Positions 49,459-58,800 of a DNA stretch of 64,000 nucleotides are shown one piece after another. The stretch's first letter is position 1. Each line of letters begins with the position of its first letter. The notes beneath the pieces are model-generated. The model did not search any database, was not told where the DNA came from, and saw only the letters and a program-made list of their open reading frames with translations. The translations under genes were made by a program, and so were the position numbers. Source of the DNA: Gracilimonas mengyeensis (GTDB lineage: Bacteria > Bacteroidota > Rhodothermia > Balneolales > Balneolaceae). Location of the stretch: NCBI RefSeq assembly GCF_900182705.1, contig NZ_FXTP01000001.1, forward strand, positions 248,001 to 312,000, given 5' to 3'.

Positions 49459-51165
49459 ATGCACTCACAGATAGTACAAAAATGGCTGGCAGCACTCTTT
49501 ATGACACTGATTTCAGTATCCGCTTTGGCTCAACATAGTGAAACCGGCTTTTTAGTTATTGCTCCCGACCGGGGATTTATGGGTAACCAAGAAATCCGGG
49601 ACATCCACGCCAGTTTCGATGAGCACTATAGCACCAGCTTGTCTTTTGTAACTCCCGAAGAAACCGATCGCTTTCTAAAGGAAGGCATTGAAGCGCTGGA
49701 AAAGGAAGGGGTGAATGAGTTAGTGGTGCTTCCTTTGTTTGTATCTGATGCTCATCCGTTATATAAATTAGCCTCCGAGCGTTTATCCGGCCAAAATCTA
49801 ACCGAATTACCAGTTCAATTCGCTGAAACTATGAGCCAAAGTTACCTGGCGGCAGAGATTTTGGTTGATCGTGTTCTTGAACTAAGCCAAAATTCTAAGG
49901 AAGAATCATTGGTATTGGTCGCTACAGGAGCTTCCAACCAAGAAGAAAAAGAAGCTATTAAAGCTGATGTGAAGCGAGTATTGAATATGAATCATGGCTT
50001 TTTTGATTTTGATGAAGAAGCTGTGGTGGTATTTGGTGATACAGGTGGTCGTTCTGAAAACGCACAAAAAGAGCTCGAAAAAAATCTGGCAAGTATAAAT
50101 GAGAAAGGCTTTACTCCGGTAGTTATTCCTTTTGATTTTACTCAGAAGCTGGACGATATGATGGCATTCAGTTCCAGAATTCGTCCCACCGTTCACAAAA
50201 ACGGAGCTTTATACAACGGCCGGGACATCACCCCACACGAAAATGTAGAGCTGTGGCTGGCCAAACAGGCCAACAGCTACCTGCCCGTGAATAAAGAAAA
50301 CCTGGGTGTCATCTTTATGCCACACGGTTCTGATTATAACTGGAATCGCACCATGATGGACGCCATTGATGAATTGCGGGACGATTACATGATTGAGCAC
50401 GCTTTCAGTATGGGCGATGCTGATCTGATTGAAAAAGCAACCCGAAAGCTCGAAAAGCGAGGAGCCACAGCCATCACGGTACTGCGTATTTTCTCGCTGG
50501 AATCCAGCTTTAAGTCGTCTACGGAATTTACCTTAGGTCTGCGTGAAAGCATGGGTCACGGCGGTATGATGATGCACGGAATGGGCATGCCTAAACGCGT
50601 GGTGAGCAGCAGCGAGTTCTACACTACGGGCGGACTGGAAGATTCTCCGCTTTTTGCCGAAGCACTCCTGGACCGCGCTATAGGCCTGAGTGATAATCCC
50701 GAAAAAGAAACGGTGATATTGGTTGGCCATGGTACGAGAACCGAAGAAGGGAATGCACGCTGGCTGAAAAACCTGGAGAGTATTACGGCACACATGGAAA
50801 AAACGGCCAAAGAAAAAGGATACAACTTCCGTGATTTTAAATTTGAGAACTGGCGGGAAGATTGGCCGGACATCCGCGACAAGCATATTGCCAATGTGCG
50901 CAAGATGGTGACCGAAGCCCAAAAAGATGGCGGTACAGCCATTGTGGTGCCAGCCCGAACCACCCAGGGCGGACATGCTCAGCGCTGGCTGGGTGATCTG
51001 GAATTTAAGCATAATGGAGAGGGATTTGCCCCGCATCCGCTTTTTGTAGAATGGGTGGAAGGGCTGATCCAGGAATCGCTGGATCACTTCAACAACGGCG
51101 AGAAAGTTTCGGAGGGAGCAACTACCTTAAGAAGTACTTCTGAGTCTTCTCATCACGACCACTGA
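49459..51165 (+). CDS. Secreted multi-domain CbiX/sirohydrochlorin-chelatase-like protein
   Basis: A 568-residue protein with a signal peptide cut near Ala-Leu-Ala-Gln (about 25). The rest reads as four chelatase-like repeats of the CbiX/SirB fold: about 30-155, 160-275, 280-405 and 415-560. His residues at typical active-site positions are seen in Asp-Ala-His-Pro (His99), Met-Pro-His-Gly-Ser (His289), Val-Gly-His-Gly-Thr-Arg (His424) and Gly-Gly-His-Ala-Gln (His506). The first strand of repeat 1 lacks its usual His. Residues 365-378 are a Met/His/Gly-rich segment (Gly-His-Gly-Gly-Met-Met-Met-His) and the C terminus ends His-His-Asp-His. Classic CbiX is cytoplasmic and about 120-320 residues, so location and size are unusual. 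Confidence 0.75.
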   Translation: MHSQIVQKWLAALFMTLISVSALAQHSETGFLVIAPDRGFMGNQEIRDIHASFDEHYSTSLSFVTPEETDRFLKEGIEALEKEGVNELVVLPLFVSDAHPLYKLASERLSGQNLTELPVQFAETMSQSYLAAEILVDRVLELSQNSKEESLVLVATGASNQEEKEAIKADVKRVLNMNHGFFDFDEEAVVVFGDTGGRSENAQKELEKNLASINEKGFTPVVIPFDFTQKLDDMMAFSSRIRPTVHKNGALYNGRDITPHENVELWLAKQANSYLPVNKENLGVIFMPHGSDYNWNRTMMDAIDELRDDYMIEHAFSMGDADLIEKATRKLEKRGATAITVLRIFSLESSFKSSTEFTLGLRESMGHGGMMMHGMGMPKRVVSSSEFYTTGGLEDSPLFAEALLDRAIGLSDNPEKETVILVGHGTRTEEGNARWLKNLESITAHMEKTAKEKGYNFRDFKFENWREDWPDIRDKHIANVRKMVTEAQKDGGTAIVVPARTTQGGHAQRWLGDLEFKHNGEGFAPHPLFVEWVEGLIQESLDHFNNGEKVSEGATTLRSTSESSHHDH

Positions 51166-51198
51166 TTTTTGTAAGGATACTTTTTCCGGCATAAGAAG

Positions 51199-51230
51199 CC
51201 TCATCCGATTTTCGGGTGGGGTTTTCTTTT
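51199..51230 (+). terminator. Probable rho-independent terminator after the CbiX-like gene
   Basis: CCTCATCCGA (51199-51208) pairs with TCGGGTGGGG (51212-51221) over ten positions, including G-T wobbles, followed by TTTTCTTTT. It lies 34 bp after the stop codon. Confidence 0.75.
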
Positions 51231-51398
51231 ATCTGATCTCAGATTGAGATAGAAATCAATTCAAAACTCACTTCAATGTTCCTTGTTCAATGTTGAATGT
51301 TCGATATTCAAAACTTCCTCAGCCTGTCGGCAAATTATTTCTTAGTTTTAGCCTTGCGATAAATAACGACCGAAATTCATCAGACTTAATAACAATAC

Positions 51399-52382
51399 AT
51401 GTATTTGAATTCCATTCTTGAGGCGGTAGGGAATACGCCGCTGGTTAAATTAAACCACGTTAACGGCAACTCAGAAGGCACCTTGCTGGCCAAAGTAGAA
51501 TATTTAAATCCCGGCAACAGCATTAAGGATCGTATTGCCATTAAAATGATTGACGATGCCGAGGAAAAAGGATTGCTCAAACCGGGCGGCACAATCATTG
51601 AAGGAACATCCGGGAATACCGGTATGGGGCTGGCCCTGGTGGCTGTTACCCGTGGATATGATTGTATTTTTACCACCACCGATAAGCAAAGCAAATCCAA
51701 AGTAGATTTGCTGCGAGCTTTAGGGGCAGAAGTCATTGTATGTCCCACCAATGTGGAAGCTGATCACCCCGACAGTTACTATTCGGTAGCTAAGCGGTTA
51801 AGCGAGGAAATTGAGAATTCATACTATCCCAACCAGTACGATAATCAGAGTAACCTGCAGGCGCATTATGAAACTACCGGACCTGAAATCTGGGAACAGA
51901 CTGAGGGCAAGATTACCCATTATGTGGCGGGCATGGGCACTGGAGGAACTATTTCCGGCGTGGGTAAATATCTGAAGGAGCAGAATCCTGATATCAAAGT
52001 GATTGGTATTGATAGCTACGGTTCGGTATACAAAAAGTATTTTGAGACCGGGGAGTTCGACAAGAATGAAATCAAACCATACATGACAGAAGGAATTGGG
52101 GAAGATATCATCCCGGGAACCATTGATTTTGATTATGTAGATGAAGTGGTACAAGTGAATGACAAAGATTCTGCCGTTATCACTCGTCGGTTGGCCAGAG
52201 AAGAGGGCTTGCTGGTGGGATGGTCGTGCGGAGCCGCTACGAAAGGTGCCCTCGATTATATTTCCGAGAATCCTTTAGGAAAGGACGATATAATGGTTAT
52301 CATAATGCCGGATAGCGGTACACGCTATATCAATAAAGTCTATAACGATGAATGGATGAAGGAACAAGGCTTTCTTGAATAA
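51399..52382 (+). CDS. PLP-dependent cystathionine beta-synthase / cysteine synthase family enzyme
   Basis: A 327-residue fold-type II PLP enzyme. Asn-Pro-Gly-Asn-Ser-Ile-Lys-Asp-Arg places the PLP Lys at residue 43. Glu-Gly-Thr-Ser-Gly-Asn-Thr-Gly-Met-Gly near 68 is the substrate loop, and Gly-Thr-Gly-Gly-Thr-Ile-Ser-Gly-Val-Gly near 183 is the phosphate-binding loop. Tyr-Pro-Asn-Gln-Tyr-Asp-Asn-Gln-Ser-Asn near 143 favours the CBS-like branch (homocysteine plus serine) over classic CysK. No CBS tandem domain is present at the C terminus. It is flanked by a terminator upstream and a DUF3467 gene downstream. With riboswitch-linked metH elsewhere in the window, methionine/cysteine interconversion is plausible. 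Confidence 0.88.
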   Translation: MYLNSILEAVGNTPLVKLNHVNGNSEGTLLAKVEYLNPGNSIKDRIAIKMIDDAEEKGLLKPGGTIIEGTSGNTGMGLALVAVTRGYDCIFTTTDKQSKSKVDLLRALGAEVIVCPTNVEADHPDSYYSVAKRLSEEIENSYYPNQYDNQSNLQAHYETTGPEIWEQTEGKITHYVAGMGTGGTISGVGKYLKEQNPDIKVIGIDSYGSVYKKYFETGEFDKNEIKPYMTEGIGEDIIPGTIDFDYVDEVVQVNDKDSAVITRRLAREEGLLVGWSCGAATKGALDYISENPLGKDDIMVIIMPDSGTRYINKVYNDEWMKEQGFLE

Positions 52383-52466
52383 TTAGTTTGTTATTGGCTT
52401 AGGAAAGGGCGATTTAAATGATGCCCTGTTGATTAGATAGAATTAGAAATTAAGCAAAGGAGTATT

Positions 52467-52790
52467 ATGAGTAAGAAAGATCAGACAATGAATCCCGGTA
52501 AAATGGAAATCGAATTAAAAGAGGATGAAGCTACCGGGACGTATTCCAACCTGGTAATGATCACACATTCTCCCTCTGAGTTTATTCTGGATTTTATAGC
52601 GGTGATGCCGGGAGTTCCCAAAGCAAGAGTAGTGAAACGGATGATTTTAACTCCCGACCACGCAAAACGACTTGCCAAAGCATTGAATGACAATGTAAAC
52701 CGCTACGAAAGTGAGCACGGTGCTATCAATAACAACGATAACGACGGCGTTGATATGCACATGTATCGCGGCCCCCAACCGGAAGCGTGA
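52467..52790 (+). CDS. DUF3467 family protein
   Basis: A 107-residue soluble protein. Ala-Thr-Gly-Thr-Tyr-Ser-Asn-Leu near 22, Ser-Pro-Ser-Glu-Phe-Ile-Leu-Asp-Phe near 35 and the Pro-Asp-His-Ala-Lys-Arg-Leu-Ala-Lys-Ala-Leu stretch near 70 match DUF3467, a widespread family of unknown function. A strong AAAGGAG ribosome binding site precedes the ATG. It follows the CBS/CysK gene by 84 bp. Confidence 0.85.
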   Translation: MSKKDQTMNPGKMEIELKEDEATGTYSNLVMITHSPSEFILDFIAVMPGVPKARVVKRMILTPDHAKRLAKALNDNVNRYESEHGAINNNDNDGVDMHMYRGPQPEA

Positions 52791-52865
52791 TATAATTGAA
52801 GATTTAAGATTAAAAATGGAAGATTTTTAACGCTTCGCTGTGAAGAATTGGAATTTTCTACCTAC

Positions 52866-52890
52866 TGGTGCAAGCGTCACGCTTGTACCA
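52866..52890. repeat. REP-like palindrome
   Basis: TGGTGCAAGCG (52866-52876) and CGCTTGTACCA (52880-52890) are reverse complements at 10 of 11 positions with a TCA loop. Such short GC-rich palindromes in otherwise AT-rich intergenic DNA are typical of dispersed REP-type repeats. No RAYT transposase is in the window. Confidence 0.55.
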
Positions 52891-52937
52891 ATATATTTAG
52901 TGATCCCAAATGGAGTGGGAGCCAACAAGAAGGATTC

Positions 52938-53066
52938 CTTTACCTGAGTTGCTTTACCCAAGCAGGACAGTTGCGATAGGTAAAGAAAATCGAATATTGA
53001 GTAAAGAATATTGAATTCAGAACGAAGAGCACTTCGAAATTCGATATTGAATGTTCAATATTCGAA
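52938..53066. repeat. AT-rich intergenic palindromes after the DUF3467 gene
   Basis: CTTTACCT (52938-52945) is exactly complementary to AGGTAAAG (52978-52985). Further on, TTCGATATTGAA and TTCAATATTCGAA form an imperfect palindrome near 53040-53066. A related Ttg-ttcaatgttgaatgttcgatattc stretch occurs near 51283-51320. These may be copies of a dispersed repeat, or help end the lptG-side transcript on the - strand. Confidence 0.4.
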
Positions 53067-53074
53067 ATTCAACA

Positions 53075-54154
53075 TCACTTCCTGGCTTGGAGGAGCAGGC
53101 CTATTCCCACGATGAAGAAGAAAATATGGGGCAGGGTTGCAGCCATGAAAGGGGAAAGGGTGCCATAGTAGCCGAATGGCTCAATGATTTTCATGAAAGC
53201 CAGGTATAGAAAACTGATAGTGAGCCCCGCTGCGAGATAGGCTCCTTTTCCACCTCTGCGGCGAACGCTTGCAAAAGCAAATCCAACGATCATCACTACT
53301 ACAATAGAAAAAGGATAGGCTAATCTCCCATAGAAATGTACTTGTGGAATTTCTACCCCTCCGGCTCCACTGCGTTCAATAGAGGCAATGTAATCGCTGG
53401 CTTCCTGGTAGGTCAACTGGTAGATGTCTGAGGTGCTTCGGGATAAATCTCTTGGATACACATTCAACACAGTGTCTTTTTGCGGGTATGAGAATTCCTG
53501 ATATCCCTTTTCCGTAAAGATACGATCAGTGACCGTTTCCATTCTCCAGCTTTGGGTTGAGTCTTGCCACTCCATACGATTGGCACGCGTGGTTCGGGTA
53601 ATTTTACGCTGATCAAACTCAGTAAGACGTACCCTGTAGGCGATCTGCTGATTCTTGTCGAAATAATTGACCTGCAGTTTGGTATTGGGTGAGGGTTGCC
53701 GGTAGATATCACTTTGATCCATCCGATCGTTTTTGGAGCTCAGGTATTTTTCCTCAAAAGCAATCCGGTCAGCGTTGGATTTTGGTATGATATGGGCATC
53801 CAGCCAACTTATGCCTGCTGCACAAAGAATAGCGAAAACCAGATAGGGTACAATCAGCCGGTACAAGCTGACACCCGCAGCTTTCAGAGCCGTAATTTCC
53901 AAACGATCGGATAACTGTCCGGTTAAGAATAAGCAGGCTACAAATACAGCTACCGGCAAGACAAGGCGGGTCATTTCCGGCACATAATTCAAGTAATACA
54001 CTCTGAAAATCTCCGCCATTTCTGCACCCTGATCGGCAAAGTCATCGCTGTTCTCCGAAAAGTCGATCATCACAAAAATGAAGATCAGCATCAACAGCAC
54101 GGTGGCCGTAATGACGAATAGCCGGCTAAAAATGTATCTGTCAAATCTGTTCAT
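53075..54154 (-). CDS. LptF/LptG-family lipopolysaccharide export permease
   Basis: An inner-membrane permease of the YjgP/YjgQ family, 359 residues, with membrane helices near 12-35, 55-80, 100-120 and then three clustered helices near 270-355. The middle part is a periplasmic beta-jellyroll-like domain (about 125-260). Conserved Glu-Ile-Thr-Ala-Leu-Lys-Ala-Ala-Gly-Val-Ser near 85 is the coupling-helix motif that contacts the LptB ATPase. It starts 6 bp after the second permease gene. The standard subunit length suggests the LptG-like partner of the larger gene product. Confidence 0.85.
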   Translation of the reverse strand: MNRFDRYIFSRLFVITATVLLMLIFIFVMIDFSENSDDFADQGAEMAEIFRVYYLNYVPEMTRLVLPVAVFVACLFLTGQLSDRLEITALKAAGVSLYRLIVPYLVFAILCAAGISWLDAHIIPKSNADRIAFEEKYLSSKNDRMDQSDIYRQPSPNTKLQVNYFDKNQQIAYRVRLTEFDQRKITRTTRANRMEWQDSTQSWRMETVTDRIFTEKGYQEFSYPQKDTVLNVYPRDLSRSTSDIYQLTYQEASDYIASIERSGAGGVEIPQVHFYGRLAYPFSIVVVMIVGFAFASVRRRGGKGAYLAAGLTISFLYLAFMKIIEPFGYYGTLSPFMAATLPHIFFFIVGIGLLLQARK

Positions 54155-54160
54155 GGATGA

Positions 54161-55594
54161 TTATTGGGGATTTTTCGTAAAGAGGTCTCTTAGCCTGAAA
54201 CCGGTAGATAGCCTCACCACCAGGTAAATCCCGGCCAGGGTTAGTGCAATATTAAAAGTCCACATCCCCCAAAAAGGAGAGATAAAAAGTCGGTCAGCCA
54301 GTTTCTCACCTTGTATCAGTGATACCCAATAGAAAGTTAGTACCACCGTGCTAACGAGCGCTGCAATACCAAAATTACCACGTTTTAGCATGATACCTAC
54401 CGGGGCACCGAACAAAATAAATACCACACAGGCAAAGGGGATAGAGAACTTTTTGTGAACTTCTACCAGGTAACGGGAAATCCTTTTCTCGCGCCATTCT
54501 ATATTTGATTGTATGGACTCCAGCGAATTTTCATACTCCCTGAGCTGGCGGGTTGATTCCGCAAGCAGCGAACGTTGAATAGAGGCTTTGGGAAACATGT
54601 TGGGTACCATGTATTCGCTTTGTACCGCTTTGATACTGTCGGCTTTGTCCTTCATCAACGCTTCGGGGGCAAAATAGCTATTTCGGCCACTTATATTTTT
54701 TGTAGGGATGACGGAGCTGTCTCGGGAGGCTATGGATATTTGTTGTTCAATTTCTTTGTAGAGAGAATCTACCACGGCCAGCATAGCTCGTGAGCTCATC
54801 GTTCGGTCACTGCGATTTCGGTTTTCAGGATCGGAACGCATGAATGATAAATCAGACAAGTCCATAATCATGCTGTGGCGTGCAAAAGAATGTCGCTCAA
54901 ACCGGTCGGAGGGACCACGACCGGCATTTGCAAACTGTAGCATATTTCCATTGATGAGAATGAGATTTAAGGCCTGATCCCCTTTACTCTCCAAAAATCC
55001 TTTTTCAGCTGAGATGTATGCGCGCTGTTTGTTGTCATTGGGTTCCTGAAACAAAGTGATATCGTAAAGGCTGTCGGTCTCGCTGTCAATACGCTCAACC
55101 AGGAAAGTGTAGCCTTCAATTCCGTTATAAAATGTATTCGGTTTTAGATCAAAACCCGGTTTTTTTAGACGAATATCAATAAAAAGTGAGCGCGCTTTTT
55201 GATTAGCCTCAGGCAGAACATTATTTGAAAACCAGGCTAAACCCACGCAGAGCAACAATGAGGCGACCAAAACGGGCCGCATAATCTTGAACGGGTTCAC
55301 TCCGGAAGAACGTAAAGCCGTTAATTCGTTAAACTCGGAAAATTTTCCGAAGGCCATCAACGTTGCAACTAGGACGGCCATGGGGGCCGCCAGTACCACC
55401 ATGTACGCTAAATTAGTTAAAATCAGTTCTATAATGATGGAAATAGGAATGTCCTTACCGATTAATTTGTCGATATGCAGGATCAGAAACTGCATCAGCA
55501 ACAAAAACATCAGGGTAAAAAAACAAAACAGAAAAGGATTTATATGCCTTTTTAGTAAGTCGGTCTGTAATTTATTTACCAATTTTGACAACAA
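54161..55594 (-). CDS. LptF/LptG-family permease, long form
   Basis: A 477-residue paralogue of the neighbouring permease, TTG start at 55594. Helices occur near 20-45, 60-80, 100-120 and three more at 390-470. The coupling motif Glu-Leu-Thr-Ala-Leu-Arg-Ser-Ser-Gly-Val is near 88. The central periplasmic part is about 100 residues longer than in the smaller gene product, including a Ser/Arg/Asn-rich segment with coiled-coil character. LptF/LptG form a heterodimer that extracts LPS from the inner membrane; the two genes here lie 6 bp apart and likely encode the pair. Which is F and which is G cannot be assigned from sequence. Confidence 0.82.
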   Translation of the reverse strand: MLSKLVNKLQTDLLKRHINPFLFCFFTLMFLLLMQFLILHIDKLIGKDIPISIIIELILTNLAYMVVLAAPMAVLVATLMAFGKFSEFNELTALRSSGVNPFKIMRPVLVASLLLCVGLAWFSNNVLPEANQKARSLFIDIRLKKPGFDLKPNTFYNGIEGYTFLVERIDSETDSLYDITLFQEPNDNKQRAYISAEKGFLESKGDQALNLILINGNMLQFANAGRGPSDRFERHSFARHSMIMDLSDLSFMRSDPENRNRSDRTMSSRAMLAVVDSLYKEIEQQISIASRDSSVIPTKNISGRNSYFAPEALMKDKADSIKAVQSEYMVPNMFPKASIQRSLLAESTRQLREYENSLESIQSNIEWREKRISRYLVEVHKKFSIPFACVVFILFGAPVGIMLKRGNFGIAALVSTVVLTFYWVSLIQGEKLADRLFISPFWGMWTFNIALTLAGIYLVVRLSTGFRLRDLFTKNPQ

Positions 55595-55818
55595 GGTTGT
55601 ATTGGTTCAACTTTAGTACTATTCTTGATGCCTGATAATAGACATTTTTTAGTTTCATATTTAGCCATGTTATTTGTGATTAAACTTTCAACAAACACAA
55701 ATATATGGTATTATCGAACGCACCCATTCATACGTAAATTTTTAAAAAAATTAGATCTGCCTATCGCCTAACGCTACAGACGACAATACGTAAAAAAACG
55801 AGTTAGTTTATAAAGCAG

Positions 55819-58800
55819 GTGCATTCTTACTTGAGATTTTTATATATCCTGCCATTGCTATATTTAGCAGGCAACGCGGCAGGGGTGGATTTAATTTATG
55901 CGCAGGAGACAGCAGATACTCTTAACACCGTATCTGAACCCGACAGTGTATTAGCTGATAGTACATTAGAAGGATTCCGGTTCATATTTAGAGCCCCCAA
56001 AAACGAATATACATTACCGGACGTAATCAATCCCAGCGGATTATATTCCATCAGGCCTTCCAATGATCAGGTGGTTACCGAGTGGGATTCGGCCAATACC
56101 TATACTCAGCAGCACATTATTAACGGTGTTGAGGTAGGTCCGCCTCGTATTTATAATTTTGACGAATACGCACAGGAAAAGAGACGAGAACAAGAGAAAC
56201 TGATACGACGGCAATTGGTGCAGGAAGGCCGCAGGGAAGAACAAGAGGGCGGAGGCCTGCTTGATTTTAGTTTACAGATTCCCGGAGGAGAGTCATCGGT
56301 ATTTTCCACCATATTTGGCAAACCCGAAGTGAACCTGCGGGTAAACGGCTCGGCCAATATGAATGTAGGAGCTTCTATTCAGAATATTGATAATCCCAAC
56401 TTGCCCCCCGAATCACAAAGGAGGGTAGATCCGACTTTCAACCAAAACCTCCAGTTAAATATTCAAGGTACTATTGGAGATAAGCTTACTATTGCCACCG
56501 ATTGGGATACCGAGCGTGCTTTTGACTTCCAAAATAGGCTGAGTATTGTGTATGAGGGCTATGAGGATGAGATCATTAAAAGTATCGAACTTGGTAATGT
56601 ATCGATGGAGACCGGGAACTCACTCATTAGTGGAGGGGCTTCGCTTTTTGGGATAAAATCGGTAGCGGAGCTGGGTAACTTAAAGCTGACCACCGTTGTT
56701 TCACAGCAAAAAGGAGAAAGCAATACTCAAACTATTACGGGTGGTTCGGAAGAAATTGAATTTCAGCTTAGTCCGCTGGATTATCAAGACAACAGGCACT
56801 TTTTCATAGATTTCTTTAACCGCCAGGTATTTGAGGATAATATGTCCAATCCTCAACAAACGACTACGGCTTACCAGATTGCGGATTTGAAAGTTTTTAT
56901 AGCCGAGCCTCAAATAAATACGACCTCAGATGATGCTTTCAAAGCTGCTGCTTTTGTGGATTTGGGAGTGGTACCTACGGAAAATGGGTACGGTCTGCCA
57001 CATCCTGACAGAGATACCATAAACCAAGACTCTTTGGATGAGAACAGAGATAACACCAGTGCCTCAGCGAGCGATTTTGGTGTCTCGGGAAATGACTTTT
57101 ATAATGGATACTTTCGTCCCTTACAAGCCGGTGTGGATTATACTGTTGATTTGACCTTAGGAATTATAAGTTTAAACCGCTCTCTAAGTTCAGGGTCATA
57201 TTTAGCTGTTTCTTTTATACGTGAGCCTAGACCCGGTGAAGCGGGCGGACCTGTACAGATTGGTGATATTTCATCACGTTCCACTGGTTTGACCTACCTG
57301 AAGTTGTTAAGAGGTAATAACCCGACCCCTGAGCAAAGTACCTGGCCTTTGACTTTACGTAATGTGTATTCGCTGGGTGTTACTAATTTATCACAAGAGA
57401 ATACACAGATGGAGATCAATTATATCCAGGGTAATGTTCCCAGTACCACTTTGGAGGGAAGGAACGAAAACCTTTTGGCAGAGTTGGGGTTAGATCGTTT
57501 AAATTCTCAAGGTGGCGCAGAATCTGATAACCAGCTGGATTTTAGTAATAGCAGAACCTTAGATGCTATTAGTGGAACCATCATGTTTCCTTATTTGGAA
57601 CCATTTGGAAGTCGTATCGCGGAGTTGTTAGAACAATCAGGTGCTTCTGACTCTCTAATCAGCAAATTGAGTTTTACAGAATTATATAATGAGAAACAGA
57701 GTACTGCGCGATTATCTGAAAAGAGTAATTATTATGAAATTGCAGGTTTAGTTAAAGGAGGGGTAAGCGGCAATTTTAATTTAGGCTTTAGCTTGGTAGA
57801 AGGCTCGGTTAAAGTGTTTGCTAATGGGAATGAGCTTATAGAAGGCACTGATTACCAGGTTGATTATTCTTTTGGTAGTATTACGATTTTGAATGAACAA
57901 TATCTGGCCCCGGGACAGGAGATATCTGTTGAATTCGAGAATAACCAACTAAATGTTGTAGGCCAGAAGAACTTTACCGGAGTTAGAGCAGAATATGCCG
58001 TAACCGATGATATTAGTGTGGGAGGCACCTTTTTTAAACTCAAAGAGCAACCACTATCCGACAAGATCAGAATTGGAAATGAATCCATTAACAACACTGT
58101 ATTGGGAGTAGATGCCAATGCGGATTTTGATGCGCCCTGGATGACCCGTTTTATTGATCAAATTCCGCTACTCCAAACCAAAGCCCCCTCCAACGTTAGT
58201 TTTAGCGGGGAATTTGCCCAGTTGCGTCCCGGGGTATCTCAGACTAATGCAGTTCGGGATGCCATTGACCGCGGGGATTTATATAAAGATGAAGAAAACG
58301 GGTTGGCTTTTATTGATGATTTTGAAGGATCTGAACTTAGTATTTCACTTTCTAGTCCTACCAGATGGAACCTGGCGGCCGCTCCGGCAGTAGTACCAGG
58401 CTATGAACCTGACGAGGCCTTTTTCGAAAATTCAAATATTACTCCGGTTAACAGTCTTGGATCTAAAATTGCTCGGTCTGATTTAAGGAGTCAATTTGCC
58501 TGGTATACCATTCCAAGAAATGTTGATGAATTGACAGGTGCATCCCGAAATACTCCTGAATCTCGTCTAGTAAATACCCGTGATGTATTTCCAGGCAGGG
58601 AAACCAACAATGCTGATGAACAAATCATAAATACCCTTGATGTTTATTATAATCCACAGGAAAGAGGTCAATACAATTACAACGAAAATTTAAAGGAAAA
58701 CTTAGAGCAAAATCCTCAGAACCAATGGGGAGGTATGACTACAAGTTTACCCTCAGGCCAAGAAGATCTAACGCAGAGCAATATCGAATTCATCGAATTT

